From contig JAFGPH010000167.1 in assembly GCA_016926135.1 (NCBI GenBank), positions 1 to 6,079 of the forward strand: a stretch of 6,079 bases of DNA. The letters run 5' to 3'. The position numbers and the translations under genes were made by a program. This DNA is from Deltaproteobacteria bacterium (GTDB lineage Bacteria; Desulfobacterota; DSM-4660; Desulfatiglandales; HGW-15). Below are positions 1 through 5,350 of this stretch, in pieces (the first letter of the stretch is position 1; each line of letters opens with the position of its first letter). Under the pieces are notes generated by a model. The model was not told the origin of the DNA and did no database searches. It was given only the letters and a program-made list of their open reading frames with translations.

Positions 1-354
1 ACCAGGGCGAAGGTGATCCTGGACGAGCGCACGGGCACGGTGGTGCTGGGTGACAATGTCAGGATCTCTTCCGTGGCGATCGCCCACGGGAACCTCAGTG
101 TGCAGATCAAGGAGAGGAAGGATGTGAGTCAGCCCCTTCCCTTTTCCGAGGGAGGACGGACCGTGGTCACCGATGATAGCGAGGTCAACGTCTCTGAGGA
201 CAACAAGCAACTCTTTCATGTGCCCGAAGGAGCAAACCTGGGCGATGTCGTGAAGGCCCTGAATGCCATTGGGGTGTCCCCGCGGGATCTCATCGCCGTG
301 TTCCAGGCCATCAAGGCGAGCGGCGCCCTGCAGGCGGAACTGGAGATCATCTAA
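1..354 (+). CDS. flgI: Flagellar P-ring protein FlgI, C-terminal part (5' end outside window)
   Basis: The reading frame is open from base 1 to a TAA at 352-354, giving the last 117 residues of a protein whose start lies upstream. FlgI is a periplasmic protein that polymerises into the P ring, the bushing around the flagellar rod in the peptidoglycan layer. What shows this is the family's conserved C-terminal half: an ERTGTVV stretch, then VRISSVAIAHGNLSV, a SQPLPFS segment, and the terminal block LNAIGVSPRDLIAVFQAIKASGALQAELEII, which is close to the usual FlgI ending. A GTG at position 13 could look like a start, but it lies inside the conserved domain and is internal. The next gene encodes FlgJ, the normal neighbour of flgI. 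The signal peptide expected at the N-terminus cannot be checked here. Identification is very secure. Confidence 0.96.
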   Translation, partial: TRAKVILDERTGTVVLGDNVRISSVAIAHGNLSVQIKERKDVSQPLPFSEGGRTVVTDDSEVNVSEDNKQLFHVPEGANLGDVVKALNAIGVSPRDLIAVFQAIKASGALQAELEII

Positions 355-449
355 CGGTTGACTGAAAGGTGTATGGCATAAGGTGCACGGAGCAGGGAAG
401 GGGCAGGATGTTTTTGAGGAGCCCGGCTTGAGGGGAAAGGCCAGAGAGA
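355..449 (+). other. flgI-flgJ intergenic region with a possible 7-codon leader ORF
   Basis: This 95-base gap holds no convincing promoter or terminator. A TTGACT hexamer at 358-363 resembles a -35 box, but only a poor -10 (TAAGGT, 379-384, 15-base spacing) follows it. A near-repeat AAGGTGTA (366-373) / AAGGTGCA (380-387) is present, 14 bases apart. A mini-ORF starts at ATG 408, preceded by AAGGGG at 398-403. It reads MFLRSPA and stops at TGA 429-431, directly before the purine-rich ribosome binding site of flgJ (AGGGGAAAGG, 431-440). It lies in the same frame as flgJ. Whether it is translated is unknown; most likely flgJ is simply read through from flgI. Confidence 0.35.
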
Positions 450-1190
450 ATGCAGGAAATCCGTATTGGGCAGAAAGAACTGGTACGCGAGGCAAGGCCG
501 AAATCCGATGAGGACGAGAAACTCCGCAAGGCATGCAAGGAATTCGAGTCCGTCTTTACCTATGAGCTCCTGAAGAGCATGAGGCGCACCATCGAGAAGT
601 GCGATCTCTTCCACGGCGGTCAGGGAGAAGAGCTCTATGAATCCCTCATGGATCAGGAGCTCTCCAAAAAAATGGCAGGGATGGGGTCGAATAGCCTGGC
701 GGAGGTCCTCTACCGCCGGCTTCGGAAGGAAGCCGTGGCGGGAGAGGAGGGAGATGCGGAAACCAGGTCCCTGAAGGACATCCGGGGAGAGTCACAGGTG
801 AGTCCCCTGAGCGGAGGCATCCTCACCTCCTCCTTCGGGTGGCGCAAGGACCCCTTCACCGGTGAGGACCGTTTTCACAAGGGGATTGATCTGTCTGCAC
901 CCGAAGGAACCCTGGTTCGCGCCCCGATGCAGGGCAAGGTTCTCATGAGCGGGTTCAGGCAGGGGTATGGCAACACAGTCGTGCTGGATCACGGAAACGG
1001 GCTTACCACCCTCTATGCCCATAACCAGGAGAATAAGGTTTCCGAGGGAGACTGGGTCAAGGCAGGTGATCCTGTGGCCAGGGTGGGTTCCACGGGGAGG
1101 AGCACGGGCCCCCATCTCCATTTCGAGGTGAGGAGGGACGGCACGAACCGGGATCCACGCGATTTTCTGGGGGAAACTCTGAAGGGATAG
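450..1190 (+). CDS. flgJ: FlgJ-type rod-binding protein fused to an M23 (LytM-like) peptidase domain
   Basis: 246 residues in two domains. Residues about 20-92 form the FlgJ rod-binding/capping domain (KACKEFESVFTYELLKSMRR, then LYESLMDQELSKKMA and SLAEVLYRRL). A charged linker leads to an M23 metallopeptidase domain, about 122-240. Its signature residues are all visible: H143 and D147 in HKGID, H191 in LYAH, and H222/H224 in GPHLHFE. By comparison with LytM, H143, D147 and H224 should bind zinc, while H191 and H222 act in catalysis, so the domain looks active. The likely role is to cap the growing rod and cut peptide cross-links in peptidoglycan so that it can pass. In enterobacterial FlgJ the second domain is instead a GH73 glucosaminidase. 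There is no signal peptide, as expected for a substrate of the flagellar export apparatus. The ATG at 450 follows AGGGGAAAGG and an in-frame stop at 429-431. The position after flgI supports the call. Confidence 0.93.
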   Translation: MQEIRIGQKELVREARPKSDEDEKLRKACKEFESVFTYELLKSMRRTIEKCDLFHGGQGEELYESLMDQELSKKMAGMGSNSLAEVLYRRLRKEAVAGEEGDAETRSLKDIRGESQVSPLSGGILTSSFGWRKDPFTGEDRFHKGIDLSAPEGTLVRAPMQGKVLMSGFRQGYGNTVVLDHGNGLTTLYAHNQENKVSEGDWVKAGDPVARVGSTGRSTGPHLHFEVRRDGTNRDPRDFLGETLKG

Positions 1191-1191
1191 G

Positions 1192-1213
1192 TTGGAAGAA
1201 AATTCCAGTTTTT
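1192..1213 (+). terminator. Weak intrinsic-terminator-like hairpin behind flgJ
   Basis: Two bases after the flgJ stop, TGGAA (1193-1197) and TTCCA (1203-1207) can pair around a GAAAA loop. T1192-G1208 could extend the stem by a wobble pair, and five T residues (1209-1213) follow. The shape is that of a rho-independent terminator, but the stem is short and AT-rich, so termination would at best be partial. Its position between flgJ and a candidate late promoter fits a boundary between middle and late flagellar transcripts. Confidence 0.35.
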
Positions 1214-1228
1214 GCGAGTGCATCAAGT

Positions 1229-1256
1229 TAAGGTTGAAACCCTTTTTGGTCGATAA
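1229..1256 (+). promoter_or_regulatory. Candidate sigma-28 (FliA) promoter for flgN-flgK-flgL
   Basis: GTCGATAA at 1249-1256 matches the FliA -10 element GCCGATAA in 7 of 8 bases. TAAGGTTG at 1229-1236 matches the -35 element TAAAGTTT in 6 of 8. The spacer is 12 bases, one more than the usual 11. Initiation would be expected near 1263, leaving a leader of only about 14 bases before flgN. In Salmonella the corresponding flgMN and flgKL genes are also transcribed from FliA promoters, so the location makes sense. No mapped start supports it; the odd spacing and very short leader are the main doubts. Confidence 0.55.
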
Positions 1257-1276
1257 GATATGCAAAGGATGGCGCT

Positions 1277-1732
1277 ATGGAATCCGTGTCCGGAAAAATG
1301 GAAGTGGCCTATCGGAAGAAGGTCTCCCTCTTGCGGGAACTCCTGGGTTGCCTTGTGCAGGAGAAAGAAAACCTGATCGTCCCCAATGTGCAGAATCTTT
1401 GGTCGCTCATGGAAGAAAAGCAGAGGCTTCTTGTCTCCATTAGTGAGGCGGAAGAGGAGATCCGAGGATTGAGGAATCAGGAAACCTGCGTTCGCGAGGC
1501 TTCCGGCACGGATCGGAATCCCGTCGTGGTGCTTTCTCATGAGATTCGACGCCTCGGGGAGGAGATCAAAGCAAGGGTGAGGGAAAACGTTTCCTTTATC
1601 CAGGAAACCCTCCTTTTCTTTGACCAGATCATTTCCATCTTCGCGTCCGGTGGCAGGGTGGAATACTCCTACCCACCCGTGCTCAAGAGACAGAGGGCCT
1701 TCTCCAGCCCGATATACAAGAGGGAGGTCTGA
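1277..1732 (+). CDS. flgN: FlgN-family export chaperone for FlgK and FlgL
   Basis: 151 residues, a normal length for FlgN. FlgN is a cytoplasmic chaperone that binds the C-terminal regions of the hook-filament junction proteins FlgK and FlgL and delivers them to the flagellar export gate. The family is weakly conserved, and the call rests on three things: a largely alpha-helical, charged, heptad-like sequence (residues about 10-70 and 82-118), the EKENLIVPNVQNLWSLMEEKQRLL segment typical of the FlgN fold, and the position directly before flgK. The ATG at 1277 has AAGGATGG (1265-1272) four bases upstream; a second Met at residue 8 (1298) is a less well supported alternative. The stop lies 2 bases before the flgK start, and the flgK ribosome binding site sits inside the end of flgN, so the two are probably translationally coupled. 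No flgM gene lies before it, unlike many flagellar clusters. Confidence 0.85.
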   Translation: MESVSGKMEVAYRKKVSLLRELLGCLVQEKENLIVPNVQNLWSLMEEKQRLLVSISEAEEEIRGLRNQETCVREASGTDRNPVVVLSHEIRRLGEEIKARVRENVSFIQETLLFFDQIISIFASGGRVEYSYPPVLKRQRAFSSPIYKREV

Positions 1733-1734
1733 TC

Positions 1735-3501
1735 ATGAGCGGACTGGGACTGGTTCTGGACGTTGCCAAGGAAGCCCTGCTGGCCCAGAGGTATGCCATC
1801 GACATTGTGAGTCACAATATCGCCAATGTGAACACGCCGGGTTACACCCGCCAGACGGCCACCCTTCTGGCCAAAGAGGCCTCCCCCTTGGGGGGGGTGA
1901 TGCTGGGCAGGGGGGTCTCCATTGACGAGGTGATTCAGAACACCGACGCCTTCATTGAAGCCAGGCTCAGGGATCGGAAAACGGAACTCATGGCCATGAG
2001 TGAGAAGGAAGTCTACATGAGCGCCTTTGAGGGGATCTTCAGTGAGAGTTCGGGCAGCAGTCTCAGTACCCAGCTCAGCGATTTCTGGAACGCCTGGCAG
2101 GATCTTTCCAACAATCCTTCCGGCACGTCTGAAAGGAACATCCTTTACGAGAGAGGCGCCCTTTTGACCGAGAGCTTTCAGGGGCTCTACGAAGACATGA
2201 ATCAGATCCTGAATGAACTCGAAAACGTGATCAAGACGGGTGTGGACACCGTCAACAACCTCCTCTCCAACATCGCGGATCTCAACCAGCAGATCATCCA
2301 GATCGAGGTTGCCGGGAACGCCAATGACCTCAGGGACCAGAGGAATCTGGCGCTCAGTCAATTGGCGGAGTACATGGATATCAAGTCCTATGAAAACGAG
2401 GACGGAAATCTCACGGTGACCACGGGCAGGGGGTACGTGCTGGTCAGCCGGGGAGACGCGTATCCGCTGAAGGTGAACGGCACGGAAATCCAGTGGGAGG
2501 GCTCCGGAAGCTCGGTGGTCACCATCACCGACACGGTTACAGGGGGGAAGCTCGGAGGATGGCTCGACATCAGGGATGAGATCATCCCCGAGTACAAGGC
2601 CGATATGGATGCCCTGGCTGCGGCAGTGATCTGGGAGACCAATAAGGTCCACTCCCAGGGGGTAGGGTTGGAGGCCATGAGTTCGGTGACCGGGACCTAC
2701 CAAACGACAACCACGCTCGATGCCCTAGCCTTTGGAAGCAATGTGGACTTCAACAAAAGCTTCAAACTCTGGATCGGGGATGCGAACGGGGATAACCTGC
2801 AGGAAATAGAAATCGATATGACCTATGTCAACGGGGGGATCGGCCCCGTCACTGGAGCTTCAGCCCTTGCGGATCTGGCAGCGAGCATTAATGATCAGAT
2901 CACGACAAAGGCAGGACTCTCCGGTGTCACGGCCACGGTCTCCGCAGGCAAGCTCCAACTGACGGCGGACGCCACCCACACCTTCGCTTTCTCTGATGAC
3001 ACCAGCGGTATCCTCGCCGCCCTGGGTGTCAACGCTTTCTTTGCAGGAAGCAGCGCGAATGACATAGGGATGAACTCCGTTCTGAACGCGGACAGGGGAA
3101 TGATTGCGGCAGGAAGGGTCGATTCCTCGGGCGGGATCGCCTCCGGTGACAATTCCAATGCCCTGGCCATAGCCAACCTTCAATACGAGAGCGTCACGGT
3201 AAAGAAATGGACGTATGAAAGGGGGAGTGCGGCCACCTCCAGTGATGAGACGGGGACCCTGGAGGCTTATTATCATTCTTTTGTGGGTTCCATCGGGGTG
3301 GACAGCCAGAGCATAACGAGGGCCAGGGAGTTCAACGAGACCATCGTGGAGACGCTGAGTGCGACAAGGGACAATATTTCAGCGGTCTCTCTGGACGAGG
3401 AGATGACGAACCTCATCAAGTACCAGCACGCCTATGCGGCTGCGGCCAAGCTGATTTCGGCGGCCGATGAGATGCTCCAGATTCTCCTCGAAACCAAGTA
3501 G
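1735..3501 (+). CDS. flgK: Flagellar hook-associated protein 1 (FlgK)
   Basis: 588 residues. FlgK forms the first junction ring between hook and filament; it is exported through the flagellar type III apparatus and has no signal peptide. The N-terminal rod/hook-type helix carries the diagnostic SHNIANVNTPGYTRQ motif (residues 26-40), followed by the family's PLGGVMLGRGVSIDEV stretch. The C-terminal helix, about 553-588 (LDEEMTNLIKYQHAYAAAAK onward), pairs with it to form the D0 domain. Between them a variable surface region (about 315-445) includes a stretch near 377-430 (ALADLAASIN, then GVTATVSAGKLQLTAD) resembling the flagellin hook-IN motif; it makes the protein somewhat longer than the enterobacterial 547 residues. 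The ATG at 1735 follows AGGGAGG (1721-1727) with 7-base spacing. A G8 tract lies at 1890-1897. The gene is flanked by its chaperone gene flgN and its partner gene flgL. Confidence 0.96.
   Translation: MSGLGLVLDVAKEALLAQRYAIDIVSHNIANVNTPGYTRQTATLLAKEASPLGGVMLGRGVSIDEVIQNTDAFIEARLRDRKTELMAMSEKEVYMSAFEGIFSESSGSSLSTQLSDFWNAWQDLSNNPSGTSERNILYERGALLTESFQGLYEDMNQILNELENVIKTGVDTVNNLLSNIADLNQQIIQIEVAGNANDLRDQRNLALSQLAEYMDIKSYENEDGNLTVTTGRGYVLVSRGDAYPLKVNGTEIQWEGSGSSVVTITDTVTGGKLGGWLDIRDEIIPEYKADMDALAAAVIWETNKVHSQGVGLEAMSSVTGTYQTTTTLDALAFGSNVDFNKSFKLWIGDANGDNLQEIEIDMTYVNGGIGPVTGASALADLAASINDQITTKAGLSGVTATVSAGKLQLTADATHTFAFSDDTSGILAALGVNAFFAGSSANDIGMNSVLNADRGMIAAGRVDSSGGIASGDNSNALAIANLQYESVTVKKWTYERGSAATSSDETGTLEAYYHSFVGSIGVDSQSITRAREFNETIVETLSATRDNISAVSLDEEMTNLIKYQHAYAAAAKLISAADEMLQILLETK
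1890..1897 (+). repeat. G8 homopolymer inside the 5' part of flgK
   Basis: Eight G residues encode part of Leu-Gly-Gly-Val (ttg ggg ggg gtg), at residues about 52-55 of FlgK. They follow CCCCC (1883-1887) after only two T residues, so the strand can fold back on itself. Shorter G6 runs occur at 1910-1915, 2542-2547 and 2833-2838. The amino acids are normal for the FlgK family, so the tract may be only a codon-choice effect. It is nonetheless a plausible site for replication slippage or sequencing error. Confidence 0.8.
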
Positions 3502-3514
3502 GGAGGATGAAATG
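3500..3514 (+). promoter_or_regulatory. Ribosome binding site that fixes the flgL start
   Basis: AGGGAGG (3500-3506) overlaps the flgK stop codon and lies 5 bases before ATG 3512. The same frame is open back to an ATG at 3467, but that start would add 15 residues unrelated to the conserved FlgL N-terminus and would lie inside flgK without a ribosome binding site. The ATG at 3512 begins MRVANKTLFDNI, as expected for the family. Confidence 0.9.
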
Positions 3515-4408
3515 AGGGTTGCCAACAAAACCCTGTTTGACAACATCCGGGCGAACCTGGGCAGGGTGACCACGGCCATGTCCAAGGCCAACACGGTAGT
3601 GAGTACGGCAAAAAGGATCAATCAGATCTCGGACGATCCGGTCGGACTGGTTACGGTGCTGGACCTGCGTTCCTCACTGGCCAATGTGGAGCAACTGGAG
3701 CGGAACATCGAGATGGGAAGGTCCTGGCTCGATTCGGCGGAGTCGGCTCTTTCCCAGACCGAGGAACTCCTCGCCGAAGGCAAAACCCTGTGCGTTCAGA
3801 TGGCCAGCGCTACCCAGGGTTCGTCAGAGCGCGCCAATGCGGCAACCCTGGTGGACGGGTATTTGAGACAGCTCCTTTCTCTGGCCAACACGGAGGTGGG
3901 AGGCAAATACGTCTTCTCCGGCACCAAGACGGATATCGCCCCATTCGCCTTTGATGATGAGGGAACACCCACGGCGGTGACCTACTCGGGAAATGACACC
4001 GCCTTTTCCGTCAGGATCGGTAAGGACCTCTCGATTGAGGTGGGTCGAGACGGTGAGGACGCCTTCGGCGTAACCGCGGATGGGATTTTTGACACCCTCA
4101 TTGACTTGAAGAACGCCCTTCAGAACAACGATGTGGGCGGGATCCAGGGAGCCATGGACAAACTGGATCAGCACCTCAATTCCGTCCGGTCCCTGATTTC
4201 CGATACGGGGGCCAAGTCCCTTCGTCTGGATGCAAAGGGGAAGATCCTTGAGGACCTGAATCTCACGTACACCGACAGGAAGTCCCAGATCGAGGACGCC
4301 GATATTGCCGATGCCATCATGGACCTGAAGGCAAAGGAACTGGCCTATCAGGCCGCACTCAGCTCCTCTTCCAAGGTCATGGCCCTGAGTCTCGTGGATT
4401 ACCTGTAG
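3512..4408 (+). CDS. flgL: Flagellar hook-associated protein 3 (FlgL)
   Basis: 298 residues, a typical FlgL length. FlgL forms the second junction ring, between FlgK and the flagellin filament, and is a structural relative of flagellin. The N-terminal helical region shows the family pattern MRVANKTLFDNIRANL, then STAKRINQISDDPVG (about 30-45), LRSSLANVEQLERNIEMG and SWLDSAESALSQTEELL. The middle (about 128-215) is the beta-rich exposed domain, with GGKYVFSGTKTD, characteristic of FlgL. The C-terminal helix ends IEDADIADAIMDLKAKELAY followed by QAALSSSSKVMALSLVDYL, the flagellin-like D0 partner helix. There is no signal peptide, which fits flagellar export with FlgN as chaperone. It starts 10 bases after flgK and is surely in the same transcript. 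Identification is very secure; this is not flagellin itself, because it is short and sits with flgK. Confidence 0.96.
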   Translation: MRVANKTLFDNIRANLGRVTTAMSKANTVVSTAKRINQISDDPVGLVTVLDLRSSLANVEQLERNIEMGRSWLDSAESALSQTEELLAEGKTLCVQMASATQGSSERANAATLVDGYLRQLLSLANTEVGGKYVFSGTKTDIAPFAFDDEGTPTAVTYSGNDTAFSVRIGKDLSIEVGRDGEDAFGVTADGIFDTLIDLKNALQNNDVGGIQGAMDKLDQHLNSVRSLISDTGAKSLRLDAKGKILEDLNLTYTDRKSQIEDADIADAIMDLKAKELAYQAALSSSSKVMALSLVDYL

Positions 4409-4441
4409 GAGCGAAGTTGTCTTCCCGGGCCATCTTTGTGC

Positions 4442-4483
4442 TTTTTGAAAGGGAGGGCTCAGACGAGTGGCTCTTTTCAAGAG
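4442..4483 (+). promoter_or_regulatory. Imperfect hairpin in the csrA leader region
   Basis: The arms 4445-4460 (TTGAAAGGGAGGGCTC) and 4465-4480 (GAGTGGCTCTTTTCAA) can pair: an outer stem with two G-T wobbles, a 3-by-3 internal loop, an inner 4-pair stem and the tetraloop AGAC. Wobble pairs can extend it outwards. No T run follows, so it is not a simple terminator. It could be a processing or stability element between flgL and csrA, or part of a translational control region. A GGGA sequence (4451-4454) lies at the edge of the internal loop. Function is inferred from structure only. Confidence 0.4.
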
Positions 4484-4490
4484 AGAACCG

Positions 4491-4542
4491 GGATGGTATA
4501 TGGTGTTCAGGCCAACATGAAACGATCTGGAGCCATGGAGGG
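4491..4542 (+). promoter_or_regulatory. Possible CsrA autoregulatory leader: GGA motifs before csrA
   Basis: Three GGA triplets lie upstream of the GTG start, at 4491-4493, 4529-4531 and 4537-4539; the last is inside the ribosome binding site GGAGGG (4537-4542, 5 bases before GTG 4548). CsrA recognises GGA, best in hairpin loops and within a Shine-Dalgarno region, and represses its own translation in E. coli. The first and last sites are 46 bases apart, a distance a CsrA dimer could bridge. GGA is also part of any strong ribosome binding site, so the evidence is suggestive only. Confidence 0.35.
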
Positions 4543-4547
4543 TACCA

Positions 4548-4778
4548 GTGCTCGTCTTGACCAGGAAGCCGAAGGAGAGCGTCACCATCGGGAATGAAAT
4601 CCGGGTGACCCTGTTGGAGATACGGGGGAATCAAGTTAGGCTGGGGATCGAGGCCCCGAGAGATACCCCTGTAAACCGGACAGAGGTCTACGAAATGATC
4701 GTCCAGGAGAACGTCCAGGCATCGAAGGCTCCTCTGAATCTGGATCAATTATTGCCAGCATTGAAGGGCGAGGGGTGA
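4548..4778 (+). CDS. csrA: Carbon storage regulator / translational repressor CsrA
   Basis: 76 residues from a GTG start, chosen because the family begins exactly with MLVLTRKP and because GGAGGG lies 5 bases upstream. CsrA is a small cytoplasmic homodimeric RNA-binding protein that binds GGA motifs in mRNA leaders, usually blocking ribosome access. The key residues are present: L4 and R6 in the first strand, GNQVRLGIEAP (27-37) and R44, which contacts RNA in E. coli CsrA. Residue 9 is Lys where many homologues have Gly. The protein has a C-terminal extension of about 15 residues beyond the 61-residue E. coli form, resembling the longer CsrA of FliW-containing bacteria such as Bacillus subtilis, and it has Asn at 55, a position I recall as important for FliW binding there. 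fliW follows 18 bases later, so the likely main target is flagellin mRNA, encoded outside this window. Confidence 0.96.
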   Translation: MLVLTRKPKESVTIGNEIRVTLLEIRGNQVRLGIEAPRDTPVNRTEVYEMIVQENVQASKAPLNLDQLLPALKGEG

Positions 4779-4796
4779 CAAAGGAGCAGGAACAAG

Positions 4797-5246
4797 ATGT
4801 TGAGCGTCCATACCAGCAGGTTTGGCACCATTGATGTTGATGAGGACAAGATGATCCGTTTTCCGGAGGGTCTTCTGGGCTTTCCCCATCAGAAGGAGTT
4901 CGTCCTCCTCGATCACAAGCCGGGTTCGCCTTTTCGCTGGTTGCAGGCTGTGGACAAGCCCGAACTGGCCTTTATCATGACAAATCCCTTCCTTTTCAAG
5001 CAGGATTATCTCGATGGGCTTTCTTCAGAAGAGGAAGCACATATCGTGGGAGGGCAGGGGGAAGAAATTGCCGTGTTCGCGCTGGTGACCATCCCTTCCG
5101 GGCAGGCAGAAAAGGCGACCATCAATCTCCTTGGACCTCTGGTCATCGACCTCAAGTCCCGGAACGGCAGGCAGGTGATCCTTGCGAACGCCGGGTACAC
5201 CCACCGTCATCCCCTGTTTCCGCAGCCGCATTCGAACGGTCGCTGA
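4797..5246 (+). CDS. fliW: Flagellar assembly factor FliW (CsrA antagonist)
   Basis: 149 residues, the usual FliW length. FliW binds CsrA allosterically and stops it from repressing translation; it also binds flagellin. Flagellin that builds up in the cytoplasm therefore sequesters FliW and frees CsrA to shut off flagellin synthesis. Family features seen are RFPEGLLGFPHQKEFVLL (about 21-38), the PFRWLQAVDKPELAFIMTNP block (45-64), FKQDYLDGL, the VFALVTIP strand and the LLGPLVIDLKSRNGRQVIL segment near the C-terminus. The ATG at 4797 follows AAGGAG (4781-4786) after 10 bases. It is co-directional with csrA and almost certainly co-transcribed with it, matching the csrA-fliW pairing in many bacteria. 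No flagellin gene is in the window. Nothing about the gene looks damaged. Confidence 0.95.
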   Translation: MLSVHTSRFGTIDVDEDKMIRFPEGLLGFPHQKEFVLLDHKPGSPFRWLQAVDKPELAFIMTNPFLFKQDYLDGLSSEEEAHIVGGQGEEIAVFALVTIPSGQAEKATINLLGPLVIDLKSRNGRQVILANAGYTHRHPLFPQPHSNGR

Positions 5247-5318
5247 ACATCCAGGGGCCATAGGACCCGCCGAAATCATCGAATATCTCCCAGGGTTCAG
5301 AACCACTGCAAAAAGGGA

Positions 5319-5346
5319 TTGATCTTCCCAAATCTTGTGTTAAAAT
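5319..5346 (+). promoter_or_regulatory. Candidate sigma-70 promoter for the response-regulator gene
   Basis: TTGATC (5319-5324) and TAAAAT (5341-5346) are separated by 16 bases and match the -35 and -10 consensus in 4 and 5 of 6 positions. The local sequence is clearly more AT-rich than its surroundings. Initiation near 5353 would give a leader of about 60 bases. This would let the regulator be expressed independently of the flagellar operon; read-through from fliW cannot be excluded. Confidence 0.45.
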
Positions 5347-5350
5347 CTTG
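5330..5350 (+). repeat. Direct repeat AAATCTTG overlapping the candidate -10 box
   Basis: AAATCTTG occurs at 5330-5337 and again at 5343-5350, 13 bases from start to start; a third partial copy of the ATCTT core lies at 5322-5326. The second copy overlaps the TAAAAT hexamer, a place where a bound protein would affect transcription. Eight-base repeats can arise by chance in an AT-rich stretch, so an operator role is only a possibility. Confidence 0.4.

Noticed and set aside
374..388. TGGCATAAGGTGCA as a sigma-54 promoter before flgJ
   Set aside because: The GG and GC doublets are only 8 bases apart, whereas sigma-54 promoters need 10.
1192..1443. 83-codon + strand frame starting at TTG 1192
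   Set aside because: It overlaps flgN in another frame, has no ribosome binding site, and begins on the terminator-like hairpin.
1669..2703. 344-codon open frame on the minus strand
   Set aside because: It lies antisense to the end of flgN and the first half of flgK, which are secure. Its sequence is rich in His, Pro, Gly and Val in a way typical of antisense shadow frames in GC-rich genes, and it matches no family I recognise.
3467..3511. Upstream ATG that would extend FlgL by 15 residues
   Set aside because: The extension lies inside flgK and is unlike any FlgL N-terminus, whereas ATG 3512 has a strong ribosome binding site and the family start.
3824..4588. 254-codon open frame on the minus strand
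   Set aside because: It is antisense to flgL and the start of csrA, with no recognisable domain and no supporting ribosome binding site.
5254..5268. GGGGCC/GGACCC hairpin as the terminator of the flagellar operon
   Set aside because: The stem contains a mismatch, is very short, and is not followed by T residues.
5310..5329. Minus-strand terminator (GGGA/TCCC hairpin with five T)
   Set aside because: The stem is only four pairs and no gene on the minus strand would need a terminator here.
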